Below are positions 53,095 to 61,569 of a DNA stretch of 64,000 nt, piece by piece. How positions within the stretch are numbered: position 1 is the stretch's first letter; each line of letters starts with the position of its first letter. Source of the stretch: Staphylococcus devriesei (GTDB taxonomy: Bacteria; Bacillota; Bacilli; Staphylococcales; Staphylococcaceae); NCBI RefSeq assembly GCF_002902625.1, contig NZ_PPRG01000034.1, forward strand, positions 1 to 64,000, read 5' to 3'. Below the pieces are notes generated by a model. The model saw only the letters and a program-made list of their open reading frames with translations. It was not told the origin of the DNA and did no database searches. A program made the position numbers and the translations under genes.

Positions 53095-53934
53095 ATGAAA
53101 AAACCTTTTTCAAAATTATTTGGATTAAAAAATAAAGATGACATCGTTGGATATATTGAAGAAGATCGCAATTCAAGTGTTGAATCCATTCAAATAGAGC
53201 GTATCGTTCCAAATCGATATCAACCACGACAAGTATTTGATTCAAGTAAAATTAATGAACTAGCAGAATCCATCGAAGAACATGGTTTATTACAGCCGAT
53301 AGTAGTTCGTCCGATTGAAGAAAATATGTATGAAATTATCGCTGGAGAGCGTCGATTTAGAGCGCTTCAATCACTGCATAAAGCACAGGCAGATGTCATT
53401 ATTCGCCATATGGATGATGAACAAACTGCGGTAGTGGCGTTAATTGAAAATATCCAACGCGAGAACTTATCGGCCGTGGAAGAAGCGGAAGCTTATAAAA
53501 AGTTACTTGAAATTGGAGAAACGACACAAAGTGAACTCGCTAAAAGCCTTGGTAAAAGTCAAAGTTTTATTGCGAATAAATTACGTTTACTTAAGTTAGC
53601 CCCTAAGGTTATTACGCGTTTAAGAGAAGGTAAGGTAACTGAACGTCATGCCCGTGCCGTATTATCTCTTGAACCTGAAGATCAAGAGCAACTTATCGAA
53701 CAAGTAATTAGCCAAAAGTTAAATGTAAAACAAACTGAAGCACGTGTTAAACAAAAAACAGGCCCTGAAAAGGTAAAAGCTCAAACCTTCCAATTTTCGA
53801 AAGACATCACTCAAGCAAGAGATGAAGTAGGTAAGAGTATTCAAGCAATTGAAAATTCAGGTATACGCGTAGAATATAATGATAAAAATCATGACGATTA
53901 TTATGAAATTAAGATAAAAATTTATAAAAAGTAA
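53095..53934 (+). CDS. noc: Nucleoid occlusion protein Noc
   Basis: A 279-residue ParB-family CTPase that keeps division away from the nucleoid. It has an N-terminal amphipathic membrane-targeting start (MKKPFSKLFGLKN), CTP-binding motifs GERRFRALQ and ENIQRENLS, and the HTH TQSELAKSLGKSQSFIANKL. Its position after rsmG is standard. Noc rather than ParB is favoured by the location and the N-terminus. No Noc-binding palindrome was found in this window. Confidence 0.93.
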   Translation: MKKPFSKLFGLKNKDDIVGYIEEDRNSSVESIQIERIVPNRYQPRQVFDSSKINELAESIEEHGLLQPIVVRPIEENMYEIIAGERRFRALQSLHKAQADVIIRHMDDEQTAVVALIENIQRENLSAVEEAEAYKKLLEIGETTQSELAKSLGKSQSFIANKLRLLKLAPKVITRLREGKVTERHARAVLSLEPEDQEQLIEQVISQKLNVKQTEARVKQKTGPEKVKAQTFQFSKDITQARDEVGKSIQAIENSGIRVEYNDKNHDDYYEIKIKIYKK

Positions 53935-53946
53935 ATGATTTTAGAT

Positions 53947-53991
53947 GAGATTCAAGTTAAGAGTAAGATACTTTTAATTTGGATCTTTTTT
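53947..53991 (+). terminator. Terminator of noc
   Basis: GATTCAAGTTAAGAGTA pairs imperfectly with TACTTTTAATTTGGATC, followed by seven Ts. Confidence 0.85.
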
Positions 53992-54046
53992 TATGACAAC
54001 AGAAGTTTATAAAGAAATTTGAAAATTATTGATATTTCATTAGTTG

Positions 54047-54100
54047 TTTACAATATATAGGTTTAAGCTTACAATATTACTAAACGAAACGTATCGTTTA
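54047..54100 (+). promoter_or_regulatory. Promoter and operator of the DUF3147-tetR operon
   Basis: TTTACA (54047-54052) and TACAAT (54070-54075) are 17 bases apart. The palindrome TAAACGA-AACGTA-TCGTTTA (54081-54100) covers the likely transcription start. The third gene of the unit encodes a TetR protein, so autorepression is likely. Confidence 0.7.
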
Positions 54101-54125
54101 ATAATTAGTGAAGAAGGTTTTGTAA

Positions 54126-54488
54126 GTGTTCGGAATATCAATATCAAGTGCTATTCTTCATTTCGTTATGGGAGGTTTTGCAGTAGCATTTGCTTCGATT
54201 ATGTCTGAAAAAGTAGGCGGTAAAATGGGAGGTATTATTGCGACACTGCCGGCAGTCTACCTCGCAGCGATTATCGCTTTAGCTATAGATCATCGTGGAA
54301 ATCAACTAGTCCAAATGTCTATTCATCTTAGTGCAGGTGCAATTATTGGAATAATATCATGTATCATCACAGTCTTGTTAACATCAATTTATATTAGTAA
54401 ACGCGATTATAAACAAGGTACAATCTTTGCCTTAGTTTGTTGGTTAGTTATTTCAATTGCAATTTTTGCAGTCAGACACATTTATTAA
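54126..54488 (+). CDS. DUF3147 family membrane protein
   Basis: A 120-residue protein with four transmembrane helices starting at GTG 54126 (AGAAGG site). The pattern GGFAVAFASIMSEKVGGKMGGIIATLPAVYLAAI repeats in the next gene's product, so the pair are paralogues that may form a heterodimer. The function is unknown; the family occurs in pairs in firmicutes. Confidence 0.75.
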   Translation: MFGISISSAILHFVMGGFAVAFASIMSEKVGGKMGGIIATLPAVYLAAIIALAIDHRGNQLVQMSIHLSAGAIIGIISCIITVLLTSIYISKRDYKQGTIFALVCWLVISIAIFAVRHIY

Positions 54489-54506
54489 TATTTGGAGGTA
54501 TTTTCA

Positions 54507-54905
54507 ATGAAATTAGCGTTAATTAAATTTCTTGTGGGTGGACTGGCAGTTACACTAAGTTATATTATTTCGGTAGTTTTACCTTGGAAAGAACTAGGTG
54601 GCGTATTTGCGACTTTACCTGCAGTTTTCTTAGTATCATTATTTATAACAGGTATGCAACACGGGAATGTGATTGCTAAACACGTAAGTCGTGGTGCAGT
54701 ATTTGGTATGACCGGTGTGTTATTTAGTATTTTAGCTACGTGGGGGATGCTATACTATACAAACCAATGGTTGTTAAGTATCGTCGTTGGCTTTATAGTA
54801 TGGTTTGTAAGTGCAGTGATTATTTTCGAAATGGTCGAACTGATTTCGCATTTAAGAAGGGGAAAACATGGCTGGAAGACCGAAAGATCCAACAATCAAT
54901 CATAA
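54507..54905 (+). CDS. DUF3147 family membrane protein, paralogue
   Basis: A 132-residue four-helix membrane protein from ATG 54507 (TTTGGAGGT). GGLAVTLSYIISVVLPWKEL and GGVFATLPAVFLVSLF mirror its neighbour, and the C-terminal tail is longer and basic. Its 3' end overlaps the tetR start by 38 bases. I infer a small transporter or membrane complex regulated by that TetR protein. Confidence 0.75.
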   Translation: MKLALIKFLVGGLAVTLSYIISVVLPWKELGGVFATLPAVFLVSLFITGMQHGNVIAKHVSRGAVFGMTGVLFSILATWGMLYYTNQWLLSIVVGFIVWFVSAVIIFEMVELISHLRRGKHGWKTERSNNQS

Positions 54906-55410
54906 AATATTCAAAGAACTCGGCAAATTATTAGAAACGACACATTTTAGAGAGATTACGATTGATCAACTCTCTGAAAATACTGGCGTGTCGAAAGCTA
55001 CTATTTATCGAAGATGGAAAGATAAATCTTCAATCATCGTCGATATGTTTACTGAACAAACACAAATTAAAGTTTCTGAGGACAATAGTCTATATCAAGC
55101 GTTGTTGACTTATTTAACTAAAGTGATGGAAGTATATCAAACTAATTTAGGTAGAGCAGTTATCGAAATTTTAATAAGTAATCAACAAACCGAAGCAAAA
55201 TCACTATTTATGGATAAGTATTTTATATACCATCGACAGAGGTTAAAATCTATTATTAATCATTATATTGATGAGAATGAACAAGATTTATTTATAGACT
55301 TGGTATTTTCTCCAATATACTTCAATATACTTATCAAACCACAAGTGTTAAATACAGCTTATATAGAACGCTTATTGAAAATTATACTAGAAGCATATAA
55401 AGTAAGATAA
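54868..55410 (+). CDS. TetR/AcrR family repressor
   Basis: A 180-residue regulator with the HTH at about residues 28-48 (TIDQLSENTGVSKATIYRRW). ATG 54868 has an AAGGGG site inside the preceding gene. It begins MAGRPKDPTINHKIF, typical of regulators of small multidrug or membrane gene pairs. The probable target is the palindrome at 54081-54100. Confidence 0.87.
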   Translation: MAGRPKDPTINHKIFKELGKLLETTHFREITIDQLSENTGVSKATIYRRWKDKSSIIVDMFTEQTQIKVSEDNSLYQALLTYLTKVMEVYQTNLGRAVIEILISNQQTEAKSLFMDKYFIYHRQRLKSIINHYIDENEQDLFIDLVFSPIYFNILIKPQVLNTAYIERLLKIILEAYKVR

Positions 55411-55418
55411 ATTGTTAC

Positions 55419-55457
55419 AAAGACCTAAGATGGCGAACGTTCATCTTAGGTCTTTTA
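55419..55457 (+). terminator. Terminator of the DUF3147-tetR operon
   Basis: AAGACCTAAGATG pairs with CATCTTAGGTCTT around a 9-base loop, followed by TTAAT. Confidence 0.88.
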
Positions 55458-55467
55458 ATATGCTTAA

Positions 55468-55722
55468 GTCTTTAATAATCACAATAAAAAGTCAAACAAT
55501 GGCATAACTAATAAAAAAACAGGTAAAATACTTAAAATTTACGAAATACGTAAGATAATCAAAGTTTATAAAGGCAATAAAACGCAAAAAACACAAAACA
55601 AACAACACTCGTCTTCAAATAATATCAATCATACAGGACATTCAAATTCCATAAACTATTCAAATCATATGAGCCATTCGAGTCATTCAAGTCACACGAG
55701 CCATTCAAGCCATACTAAATAA
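55468..55722 (+). pseudogene. Histidine/serine-rich open frame without a start
   Basis: An 85-codon open frame with no ATG, GTG or TTG in its first two thirds. The middle is basic (KIYEIRKIIKVYKGN). The C-terminus is a run of His-Ser pairs (HMSHSSHSSHTSHSSHTK) encoded by short degenerate repeats. It may be the 3' remnant of a gene whose product ended in a metal-binding His-rich tail. The only ATG inside gives just 17 residues. The family is unknown. Confidence 0.4.
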
Positions 55723-56038
55723 GTGGAATGATCTTGCTTTAGGAAGTTCTTTGACAAAGAAATATATAAATTGAGACATTAATATAAAAGCGGCTCACCC
55801 CATTAAGTTATTTACCATTAGACATCCGGTAGTCTTGAAATGTTGATATATTAACATGTAAAAACCTTTTGACACAAAAAAAGATGTAATTGTAAAAAAA
55901 CTTTGGTAGTTTTTTAGATAAGAAAGCGTTTCTATGTAAGAAGAGAGAAGACAAAGTCTTTAAAATATATATAGGCTTATTGTCAATCTCTTATTACAAC
56001 GCAAGATGATTCTAAAAAACAGTTAGGGAGCTAAAATA

Positions 56039-56611
56039 ATGGAAATCGGTCAACAAATAAAAAAATATCGTGAAAAAGAAGCATATTCACAAGAAGGTTT
56101 AGTTGAAGCATTATACGTGTCGAGGCAAACCATCTCAAATTGGGAAAATAAACGTAGTTATCCTGATATTCACAATTTGTTGATGATGTGTGAGCTGTTT
56201 AACGTTTCTTTAGATGATCTTGTCAAAGGAGACGTGACCATTATGAACAATGCAGAATTAAAAAAGGAAATGGACTTTTGGGCGTGGATGATGGTTATTC
56301 CACTCGTTTTAGGTGCTATTTTGTTAGGACCGCTTATGGTGTACTTTCATATGTGGGGTTATAGTCTTGTTATGATTCTTTTATTAGTAGGTGTTTACAG
56401 TTCAACTAGAGTGGACAAAATTAAATATAAACATAAATTGGAGAATTATGATCGTATTGTCGCGTTTATGAATGGTAAAGATCCTAGTGAAGTTAAGACG
56501 AGTAAAAGACGTGATTTGGTAACAAGCATATTATCTTTTATATTCTTTGTTGGAGGAATTGTTGCTATTGCTATCTTAAGTGTTTATCTGTCATATACTT
56601 TTTTAGCTTAG
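56039..56611 (+). CDS. XRE-type regulator with membrane helices
   Basis: 190 residues. An N-terminal Cro/CI HTH (EIGQQIKKYREKEAYSQEGL, then VSRQTISNWENKRSYPDI) covers residues 1-65. After a linker come three transmembrane helices (about 80-100, 102-120 and 160-185). A membrane-tethered XRE regulator suggests sensing of envelope stress or peptides. It lies upstream of, and convergent with, the vraDEH-like genes. The target is unknown. Confidence 0.82.
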   Translation: MEIGQQIKKYREKEAYSQEGLVEALYVSRQTISNWENKRSYPDIHNLLMMCELFNVSLDDLVKGDVTIMNNAELKKEMDFWAWMMVIPLVLGAILLGPLMVYFHMWGYSLVMILLLVGVYSSTRVDKIKYKHKLENYDRIVAFMNGKDPSEVKTSKRRDLVTSILSFIFFVGGIVAIAILSVYLSYTFLA

Positions 56612-56705
56612 TTGATAATAAAGTGATTGAAACAAAAAGTATTTAGGATTTGAATAGAATCGAGCAATGAGTGAAAAAATGATATTATCTACTAACCTAT
56701 AATTA

Positions 56706-56821
56706 GGCAGTAGTTGACTGAGATGAAGCTACATAAAACTGTACTTGCTTCATCTCTAGTCATCCTTGCCGGGGCGGGACAACGAAATCTTTGAAATTAC
56801 ATTAGATTTCTATCCCGCTCC
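56706..56821. repeat. Two-hairpin intergenic repeat, copy 2
   Basis: Hairpin 1 is GACTGAGATGAAG with CTTCATCTCTAGTC and hairpin 2 is GCGGGACAACGAAATC with GATTTCTATCCCGC. Relative to copy 1 (26087-26203), GCCGGA/TCCGGC has become GCGGGA/TCCCGC, a paired change. It sits between convergent genes and may also terminate both. Confidence 0.75.
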
Positions 56822-56830
56822 TTTAATTAA

Positions 56831-57022
56831 TTATTTATCTTTTTCTTCATAACGTTTTAATGCATAACCGCCACCAAGTAAGCCTACAGGTACACCAATA
56901 AATGGAGTTGCGATACTACTTAAGATAAAGACAATTAAGACTAACATTAATCCATTGAACCAGTTTACTTTCAAGCTTAATAAATCTTCATAAGACGTTT
57001 TGATTAATTCTTTAATATTCAT
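56831..57022 (-). CDS. vraH: VraH-like small membrane protein
   Basis: A 63-residue protein with two hydrophobic segments (about 24-42 and 43-56, with GVPVGLLGGGYALKRYEEK at the end). It follows a VraDE-like transporter, as vraH does in S. aureus, where VraH is needed with VraDE for high-level daptomycin and gallidermin resistance. Length and placement support the name; sequence similarity was judged by eye only. Confidence 0.55.
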   Translation of the reverse strand: MNIKELIKTSYEDLLSLKVNWFNGLMLVLIVFILSSIATPFIGVPVGLLGGGYALKRYEEKDK

Positions 57023-57084
57023 TTAGAACCATCCTCTCGTTTGTTATATTGTTTATATTTTCAAAAATTAAATCTGTTATCTGT

Positions 57085-58968
57085 TTAAATTGAATGTTTA
57101 ATAATACGATTTGCATGAACAAATGAAATGATGGCGAAGATGAGGTAGACGAGTGAATATAACACCATCACAATGATAATCGGCATTGAAGAAAATGCGC
57201 CTAGTAACTTCATAAAAGCCATCGCCGCAAATAATGCGTGTAATAAAGCAACGATTAAAGGTAGTCCAAAGTTAAACAAAATTTTTAAAGCTAATCCTGG
57301 AAGCATATCCGTATGTGTAAAACCGAGACGTCTTAAAATACGATAATTATTAATTTCATCCTCAGTTTCGTCCATTTGTTTAATATAAATGATACAGCCA
57401 GCTGCGATTAAGAAAGCCAAGCCTAAGAATGATGTCACAAACATTAGAATACCGTTACTTTGATCAAGCGTTTGTTTCATATTACGTTTCAATTCTACAC
57501 CGGGACTTACTTTTTTAGCTAATATTTCTGCTTTATTTAGTTTTCCATGGTCTTTAATATTGAATCCATAATGATGCGTTAACTGATCTTGTGATTTTAG
57601 AGCATTATAATTTTCAGGACTTATTTTAAGCACTGGACCACCCATAGAAACGGTCATTGGAATTACTTCGTTAACATTTTTCTTATCCACATGAAATGTT
57701 TTTTCTTTACTACCTTGAAGCGTAATATCTTTATCGAGGTGGATATCCACTAGACCAGTGAGCGGTCCTTGTAAGTTAGTAAGTACCGCATGATTACCTG
57801 TCACATTTTTATCAGCCATAATTGTCATACCAGCCGACTGCATTGTTTTACCCGCTTTAGCCTTTAGTACATCATTTTTCTTAATCGCTGTATTTGAATT
57901 TTCATAGGTCGTTAAATCATATTTAATATGATGTTGAGCTAATAATTTTTCATACTTTTGAGCCGACTTTTCCTTAGTAAAGTTAATATCTTGAGGAGTT
58001 GACGCTTGTAATGAAAAATCAGTATTCGACTTACTTATAGCACCAAAACATAGAATCGTCACAGTTACCGCAGAAATTACCGCAATGACCGTCAACGACA
58101 TCGCATTTTTCTTCATACGGTGCATAATCGATGACGTAAATACCACATCTGTAATAGAAACACGTCCATGTTTAGACTTTTTCAGAGATTTAAAGATGAT
58201 AGATACAGAACTTCTAAAGAATAAATACGCACCCACCACCGTTAAAAATAGAATAAGAAACGGCGATATCAGAATCATTGTTAACCACTCAAACTTGCCA
58301 AACATCTCAGTAGAAATGTAATAACCTAACACAATCATTACCACGCCAGACACCCCTGCGATTAACTCTACAGGCGTAATTCTCGCTCTCGTCGCTTCAG
58401 ATTTTGCATTATCCTTCATCATTGATAAGATTGTTCTTCTTTTTAGGAAAAGGAAGTTCTGAAACATTATCAACATAAACGCTAGCACCAACATGAAGAT
58501 AGTTTGGAACAACGCAGGTAACTCAAATCCAATTGACACGTGTATTGAAAGGTGCATCATCTTCACTAATATATTAAGTAAAATTTCCGAGCCTACAATA
58601 CCAACTAGAATACCGAAGATACCAGTGACTATAAAAAATGTCAGTTGTTCGATGGCCAACATTCTTAAAATATTGCCTCGCGTTAACCCAATTAGTTGGA
58701 ATAACGCAAACTCACGCGTTCTACGTTTTATAAATAAGTGATTCGCATACATTAAGAAAATGATAATCGTAACAAATAGAAATACAGCACCCACTTTAGC
58801 ACCTTGTCGAATAATTGTTGGGGACTCCCCATTATTTAAACTATGGGTATACTGCAACGTTACAAAGCTAAAATATAAAACGATACTTAAAATTAATGAG
58901 AATAAGTAGAGCGCATAATTTTTAAAATTACTTTTTAAATTTTTAAGTGTAATCTGATTAAATGTCAT
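57085..58968 (-). CDS. vraE: Peptide-antibiotic ABC transporter permease, VraE/BceB type
   Basis: 627 residues from ATG 58968 (AGGTGG site). About ten transmembrane helices with FtsX-like segments are interrupted by a large extracytoplasmic domain (about 290-505), the layout of BceB/VraE permeases that detect and remove bacitracin, nisin and similar peptides from lipid targets. The start overlaps the vraD stop by 11 bases. The usual partner kinase/regulator genes (braSR-like) are not adjacent here. Confidence 0.85.
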   Translation of the reverse strand: MTFNQITLKNLKSNFKNYALYLFSLILSIVLYFSFVTLQYTHSLNNGESPTIIRQGAKVGAVFLFVTIIIFLMYANHLFIKRRTREFALFQLIGLTRGNILRMLAIEQLTFFIVTGIFGILVGIVGSEILLNILVKMMHLSIHVSIGFELPALFQTIFMLVLAFMLIMFQNFLFLKRRTILSMMKDNAKSEATRARITPVELIAGVSGVVMIVLGYYISTEMFGKFEWLTMILISPFLILFLTVVGAYLFFRSSVSIIFKSLKKSKHGRVSITDVVFTSSIMHRMKKNAMSLTVIAVISAVTVTILCFGAISKSNTDFSLQASTPQDINFTKEKSAQKYEKLLAQHHIKYDLTTYENSNTAIKKNDVLKAKAGKTMQSAGMTIMADKNVTGNHAVLTNLQGPLTGLVDIHLDKDITLQGSKEKTFHVDKKNVNEVIPMTVSMGGPVLKISPENYNALKSQDQLTHHYGFNIKDHGKLNKAEILAKKVSPGVELKRNMKQTLDQSNGILMFVTSFLGLAFLIAAGCIIYIKQMDETEDEINNYRILRRLGFTHTDMLPGLALKILFNFGLPLIVALLHALFAAMAFMKLLGAFSSMPIIIVMVLYSLVYLIFAIISFVHANRIIKHSI

Positions 58969-59716
58969 TTGCGACACCACCTAAAGCCGACTGTAATTGA
59001 ATAATCTCATCATAAAATTCACGTTTCGATTTATGTTGTTGATGAAGTTCTGAATAAATATTGCCATCTTTCAACATAATGACACGTTCCGAGAAACTTG
59101 CTGCTGAAGGATCATGTGTGACCATAATAATAGTGCTATTAAATTTCTTGTTCATTTCCTCAAGACGATTTAATAAATCTTGCGCACTTTTAGAATCTAA
59201 TGCGCCAGTAGGTTCGTCCGCAAAGATAATTGACGGTTTATGGACAAAAGCTCGGGCAGCGGCCGTACGTTGTTGTTGACCACCTGAAATTTCACTAGGG
59301 TATTTATCGCTCAAGTCATAAATACCAAGAGCTTCGGTCACTTCTTTATAGTTACGTTCCATCTCATTTTTATTAACTTTTTGAACCGATAACGGCAACA
59401 TAATATTTTCTTTAACAGTCAGCGTCGGTAGGACACTGTAATCCTGAAAGATAAAACCTAGTTCCTTTTTACGGAAGCGGGCAAGTTTCTTATCAGATAG
59501 TTGATTGATAATGTTGTCGCTCACTTCTACAGTTCCGCCAGAAATACTATCAATCGAACTAATTGTATTAAGGAGGGTAGTCTTACCTGATCCTGAAGGT
59601 CCCATGATAGCGACAAATTCACCCTTTTCCACTGAAAAATTAATGTCGTGTAAGGCTTTATATTTTTGTTTATTTCCGTATACTTTAGATAGATGATTTA
59701 CATTTAAGATTGGCAT
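58958..59716 (-). CDS. vraD: Peptide-antibiotic ABC transporter ATPase, VraD/BceA type
   Basis: 252 residues from ATG 59716 (AAGGAGTG site). It has Walker A GPSGSGKTTLLN, Q-loop FQDYSVLP, signature SGGQQQR, Walker B IIFADEPTGALD and H-loop THD. It is the ATPase of the VraE-type permease that follows. The C-terminal end LQSALGGVANDI fits the BceA/VraD group. Confidence 0.88.
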   Translation of the reverse strand: MPILNVNHLSKVYGNKQKYKALHDINFSVEKGEFVAIMGPSGSGKTTLLNTISSIDSISGGTVEVSDNIINQLSDKKLARFRKKELGFIFQDYSVLPTLTVKENIMLPLSVQKVNKNEMERNYKEVTEALGIYDLSDKYPSEISGGQQQRTAAARAFVHKPSIIFADEPTGALDSKSAQDLLNRLEEMNKKFNSTIIMVTHDPSAASFSERVIMLKDGNIYSELHQQHKSKREFYDEIIQLQSALGGVANDI

Positions 59717-60022
59717 GTTAGTTAACACTCCTTATGTTGTTTGATAAATATTATAGAGTTTTGGTAGGATGACTAATGTTTTAAATTGTGTAAGCATAAT
59801 GATTTTCAAGAATTTAAAGGTCATTACTCCTATGAGCTATTACATCTATAATTGTAAAAGGAGGGCGTCGTTACTGCCTTTATCTAACCTTACAAAGTAA
59901 AGGTTATTTCTTACGAATATGAAAGATTAGAAATGTTATAAGTCGTAAGATAAGTGAAACATAATTGAAAAGCATGTATGATAAAGTAGAGTATTGTATA
60001 AAAGATGATAGGCGGGGTTAAA
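59717..60022. other. Divergent promoter region of vraD and the signal peptidase gene
   Basis: About 300 bases with both promoters. An inverted repeat AACCTT...AAGGTT lies near 59887-59906. No direct two-component binding motif could be assigned. Confidence 0.4.
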
Positions 60023-60595
60023 TTGAAAAAAGAAATCATTGAATGGGTTGTAGCCATTGCAGTCGCACTCTTAGTAGTCGGCATTGTAATGAAATTTATT
60101 GGGGTATCGTATACAGTTTCCGGTTCTTCTATGTATCCGACCTTCCAAGATAGAAATAAAGTTATCGTAAGTAAAATATCTAAAACATTAAATCATATCG
60201 ATAATGGAGACGTAGTTGTTTTCCATGAGGACTCTGAACGTGACTTTATTAAACGTGTCATCGGCACACCTGGAGATAACGTAGAGTATAAAAAAGATCA
60301 ATTATATGTGAATGGTAAAAAAGTATCTGAACCTTACTTAGACTACAATAAAAAGCATAAACAAGGTGACTACTTAACAGGTTCATTAAAAACAAGCGAT
60401 ATCAATGGAGCCAATGGTGAAAATAAAATCCCTAAAGACAAATACTTGGTCATGGGAGATAACAGACAAAATAGTATAGATAGCCGTTTCCCTGAAGTTG
60501 GTTTAGTCGATAAAGACCAACTTGTAGGTAAAGTTGTCCTAAGATATTGGCCATTTAACAAATGGAAAGCTGGTTTCAACCCAGGGACATTTTAA
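60023..60595 (+). CDS. Type I signal peptidase (SpsB-like, second locus)
   Basis: Cleaves signal peptides of exported proteins at the outer face of the membrane. I choose TTG 60023 because AGGCGGGG precedes it and SpsB begins similarly; an ATG at 60005 lacks a site. It has 190 residues and one N-terminal anchor (about 7-27). The catalytic Ser is in SGSSMYPTF (near 36) and the Lys in RDFIKRVIGTPGD (near 77), as in SpsB, with GDNRQNSIDSR further on. It stands alone, away from the usual spsAB locus, so it is probably an extra paralogue. Confidence 0.88.
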   Translation: MKKEIIEWVVAIAVALLVVGIVMKFIGVSYTVSGSSMYPTFQDRNKVIVSKISKTLNHIDNGDVVVFHEDSERDFIKRVIGTPGDNVEYKKDQLYVNGKKVSEPYLDYNKKHKQGDYLTGSLKTSDINGANGENKIPKDKYLVMGDNRQNSIDSRFPEVGLVDKDQLVGKVVLRYWPFNKWKAGFNPGTF

Positions 60596-60605
60596 TAATG
60601 ATTTA

Positions 60606-60754
60606 CAACCAAAACTGTTTAATGCGTAGAAGTGCGCGTTAAACAGTTTTTTTGTGGAGAAACAGAGAATAAACTTACTGATTTTTGAAAGAAAAAACTT
60701 AGTCTTTACATATTACATATAAAAATATGATATTATAACTTTAATTTACTGAAT
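60606..60754 (+). repeat. Direct repeat flanking the acetyltransferase gene, copy 1
   Basis: The copy contains the terminator above and the promoter segment ATATGATATTATAACTTTAATTTACTGAATA. The same two blocks, closer together, recur at 61356-61457. It marks a tandem duplication. Confidence 0.75.
60608..60654 (+). terminator. Terminator, also part of a direct repeat
   Basis: CCAAAACTGTTTAA pairs with TTAAACAGTTTTTTTG around an inner GCGTAGAAGTGCGCG loop. The same hairpin recurs at 61358-61402. Confidence 0.88.
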
Positions 60755-60786
60755 AATTAGAAAAATATTAAATGGAGGGCGTCTAT

Positions 60787-61353
60787 ATGGTATTTGGGTA
60801 TCAATTGAATGATAATTTAAAATTAAAAATTTTAGAAGAACGAGAAGCGGAGCAATTATTCAATTTAGTCGATAATAATAGATAATATTTATCACAATTT
60901 TTACCATTTGTTGAACAAACTACACAAGTAGAGCATAGTAAAAAGTTCATTCAATCAGCGCTACAACAGTTTATAAAAGGCGATGGTTTTCATTGCGGTA
61001 TTTGGTATGAAAATAAGCTTATTGGTGTGATAGGATTGCATTACCTAGATTTAGTAAATAAACGTACCTCTATTGGCTATTATTTAGCAGAACAATTCCA
61101 GAAAAAAGGAATTATGACGAGGTGTACCAAAGCTTTAATTAAATACATTTATGAAGAATTTAATATTAATCGCGTTGAAATATGTATGTCTACTCAAAAT
61201 CCTAAAAGTCGCGCCATACCAGAACGTTTAGGATTCACTCAAGAAGGTATTTTGAGAAGTGATGAACGATTACAAGGCGAATTCTCAGATAGCTATGTGT
61301 ATAGTTTGTTACGTTATGAATATGAACAACTAAATTGGAAAGATGAATTTTAA
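60787..61353 (+). pseudogene. GNAT N-acetyltransferase interrupted by one stop
   Basis: RimJ/RimL-type acetyltransferase of 188 codons from ATG 60787 (GGAGGG site). The frame is uninterrupted except for TAA near 60882, in VDNNR-stop-YLSQFLPFVE, where relatives have NREYLSQF, so GAA has become TAA. The rest has the GNAT motifs (GVIGLHYLD, SIGYYLAEQFQKKGIMTRC for acetyl-CoA, NPKSRAIPERLGF). A GTG at 61027 could restart only the last 108 residues, lacking part of the fold. It may act on a ribosomal protein or small molecule. Confidence 0.85.
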
Positions 61354-61355
61354 TT

Positions 61356-61457
61356 AGCCAAAACTGTTTAATGCGTAGAGATGCGTGTTAAACAGTTTTT
61401 TTGAGTATTATATATTATTTTTATAAAAATATGATATTATAACTTTAATTTACTGAA
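61356..61457 (+). repeat. Direct repeat, copy 2, with terminator
   Basis: This is a near-identical hairpin (CCAAAACTGTTTAATGCG...TTAAACAGTTTTTTT) followed by the same ATATGATATTATAACTTTAATTTACTGAATA promoter segment as copy 1. The terminator part is 61358-61402. Confidence 0.75.
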
Positions 61458-61530
61458 TAGTCTGAAAATAAAGTAAGTATATTGATCAAGCAGAACATAG
61501 TAAAACGTTCGATTACTTTTGAAGGCCTAG
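61458..61530 (+). pseudogene. Vestige of a second acetyltransferase copy
   Basis: After the second repeat, CAAGCAGAACATAGTAAAAC (61487 on) matches CAAGTAGAGCATAGTAAAAA inside the acetyltransferase gene (near 60927), which encodes QVEHSKKFIQ. The rest of the second copy has been deleted. It shows that this locus was a tandem gene duplication. Confidence 0.55.
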
Positions 61531-61569
61531 ACATTTATACTTAGTTTTATTTTGTAAGGAGAAGATGTT

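Larger units (their letters stand above)
55411..56038. other. Intergenic region with a His/Ser-rich remnant
   Basis: About 630 bases. It contains the terminator at 55419-55457, the startless frame at 55468-55722, and about 300 AT-rich bases leading to the XRE gene with no further coding signal. Confidence 0.5.

Noticed and set aside
53095..53934. Call as ParB (spo0J) instead of Noc
   Set aside because: Position directly after rsmG and the amphipathic N-terminus fit Noc; ParB would normally be elsewhere in staphylococci.
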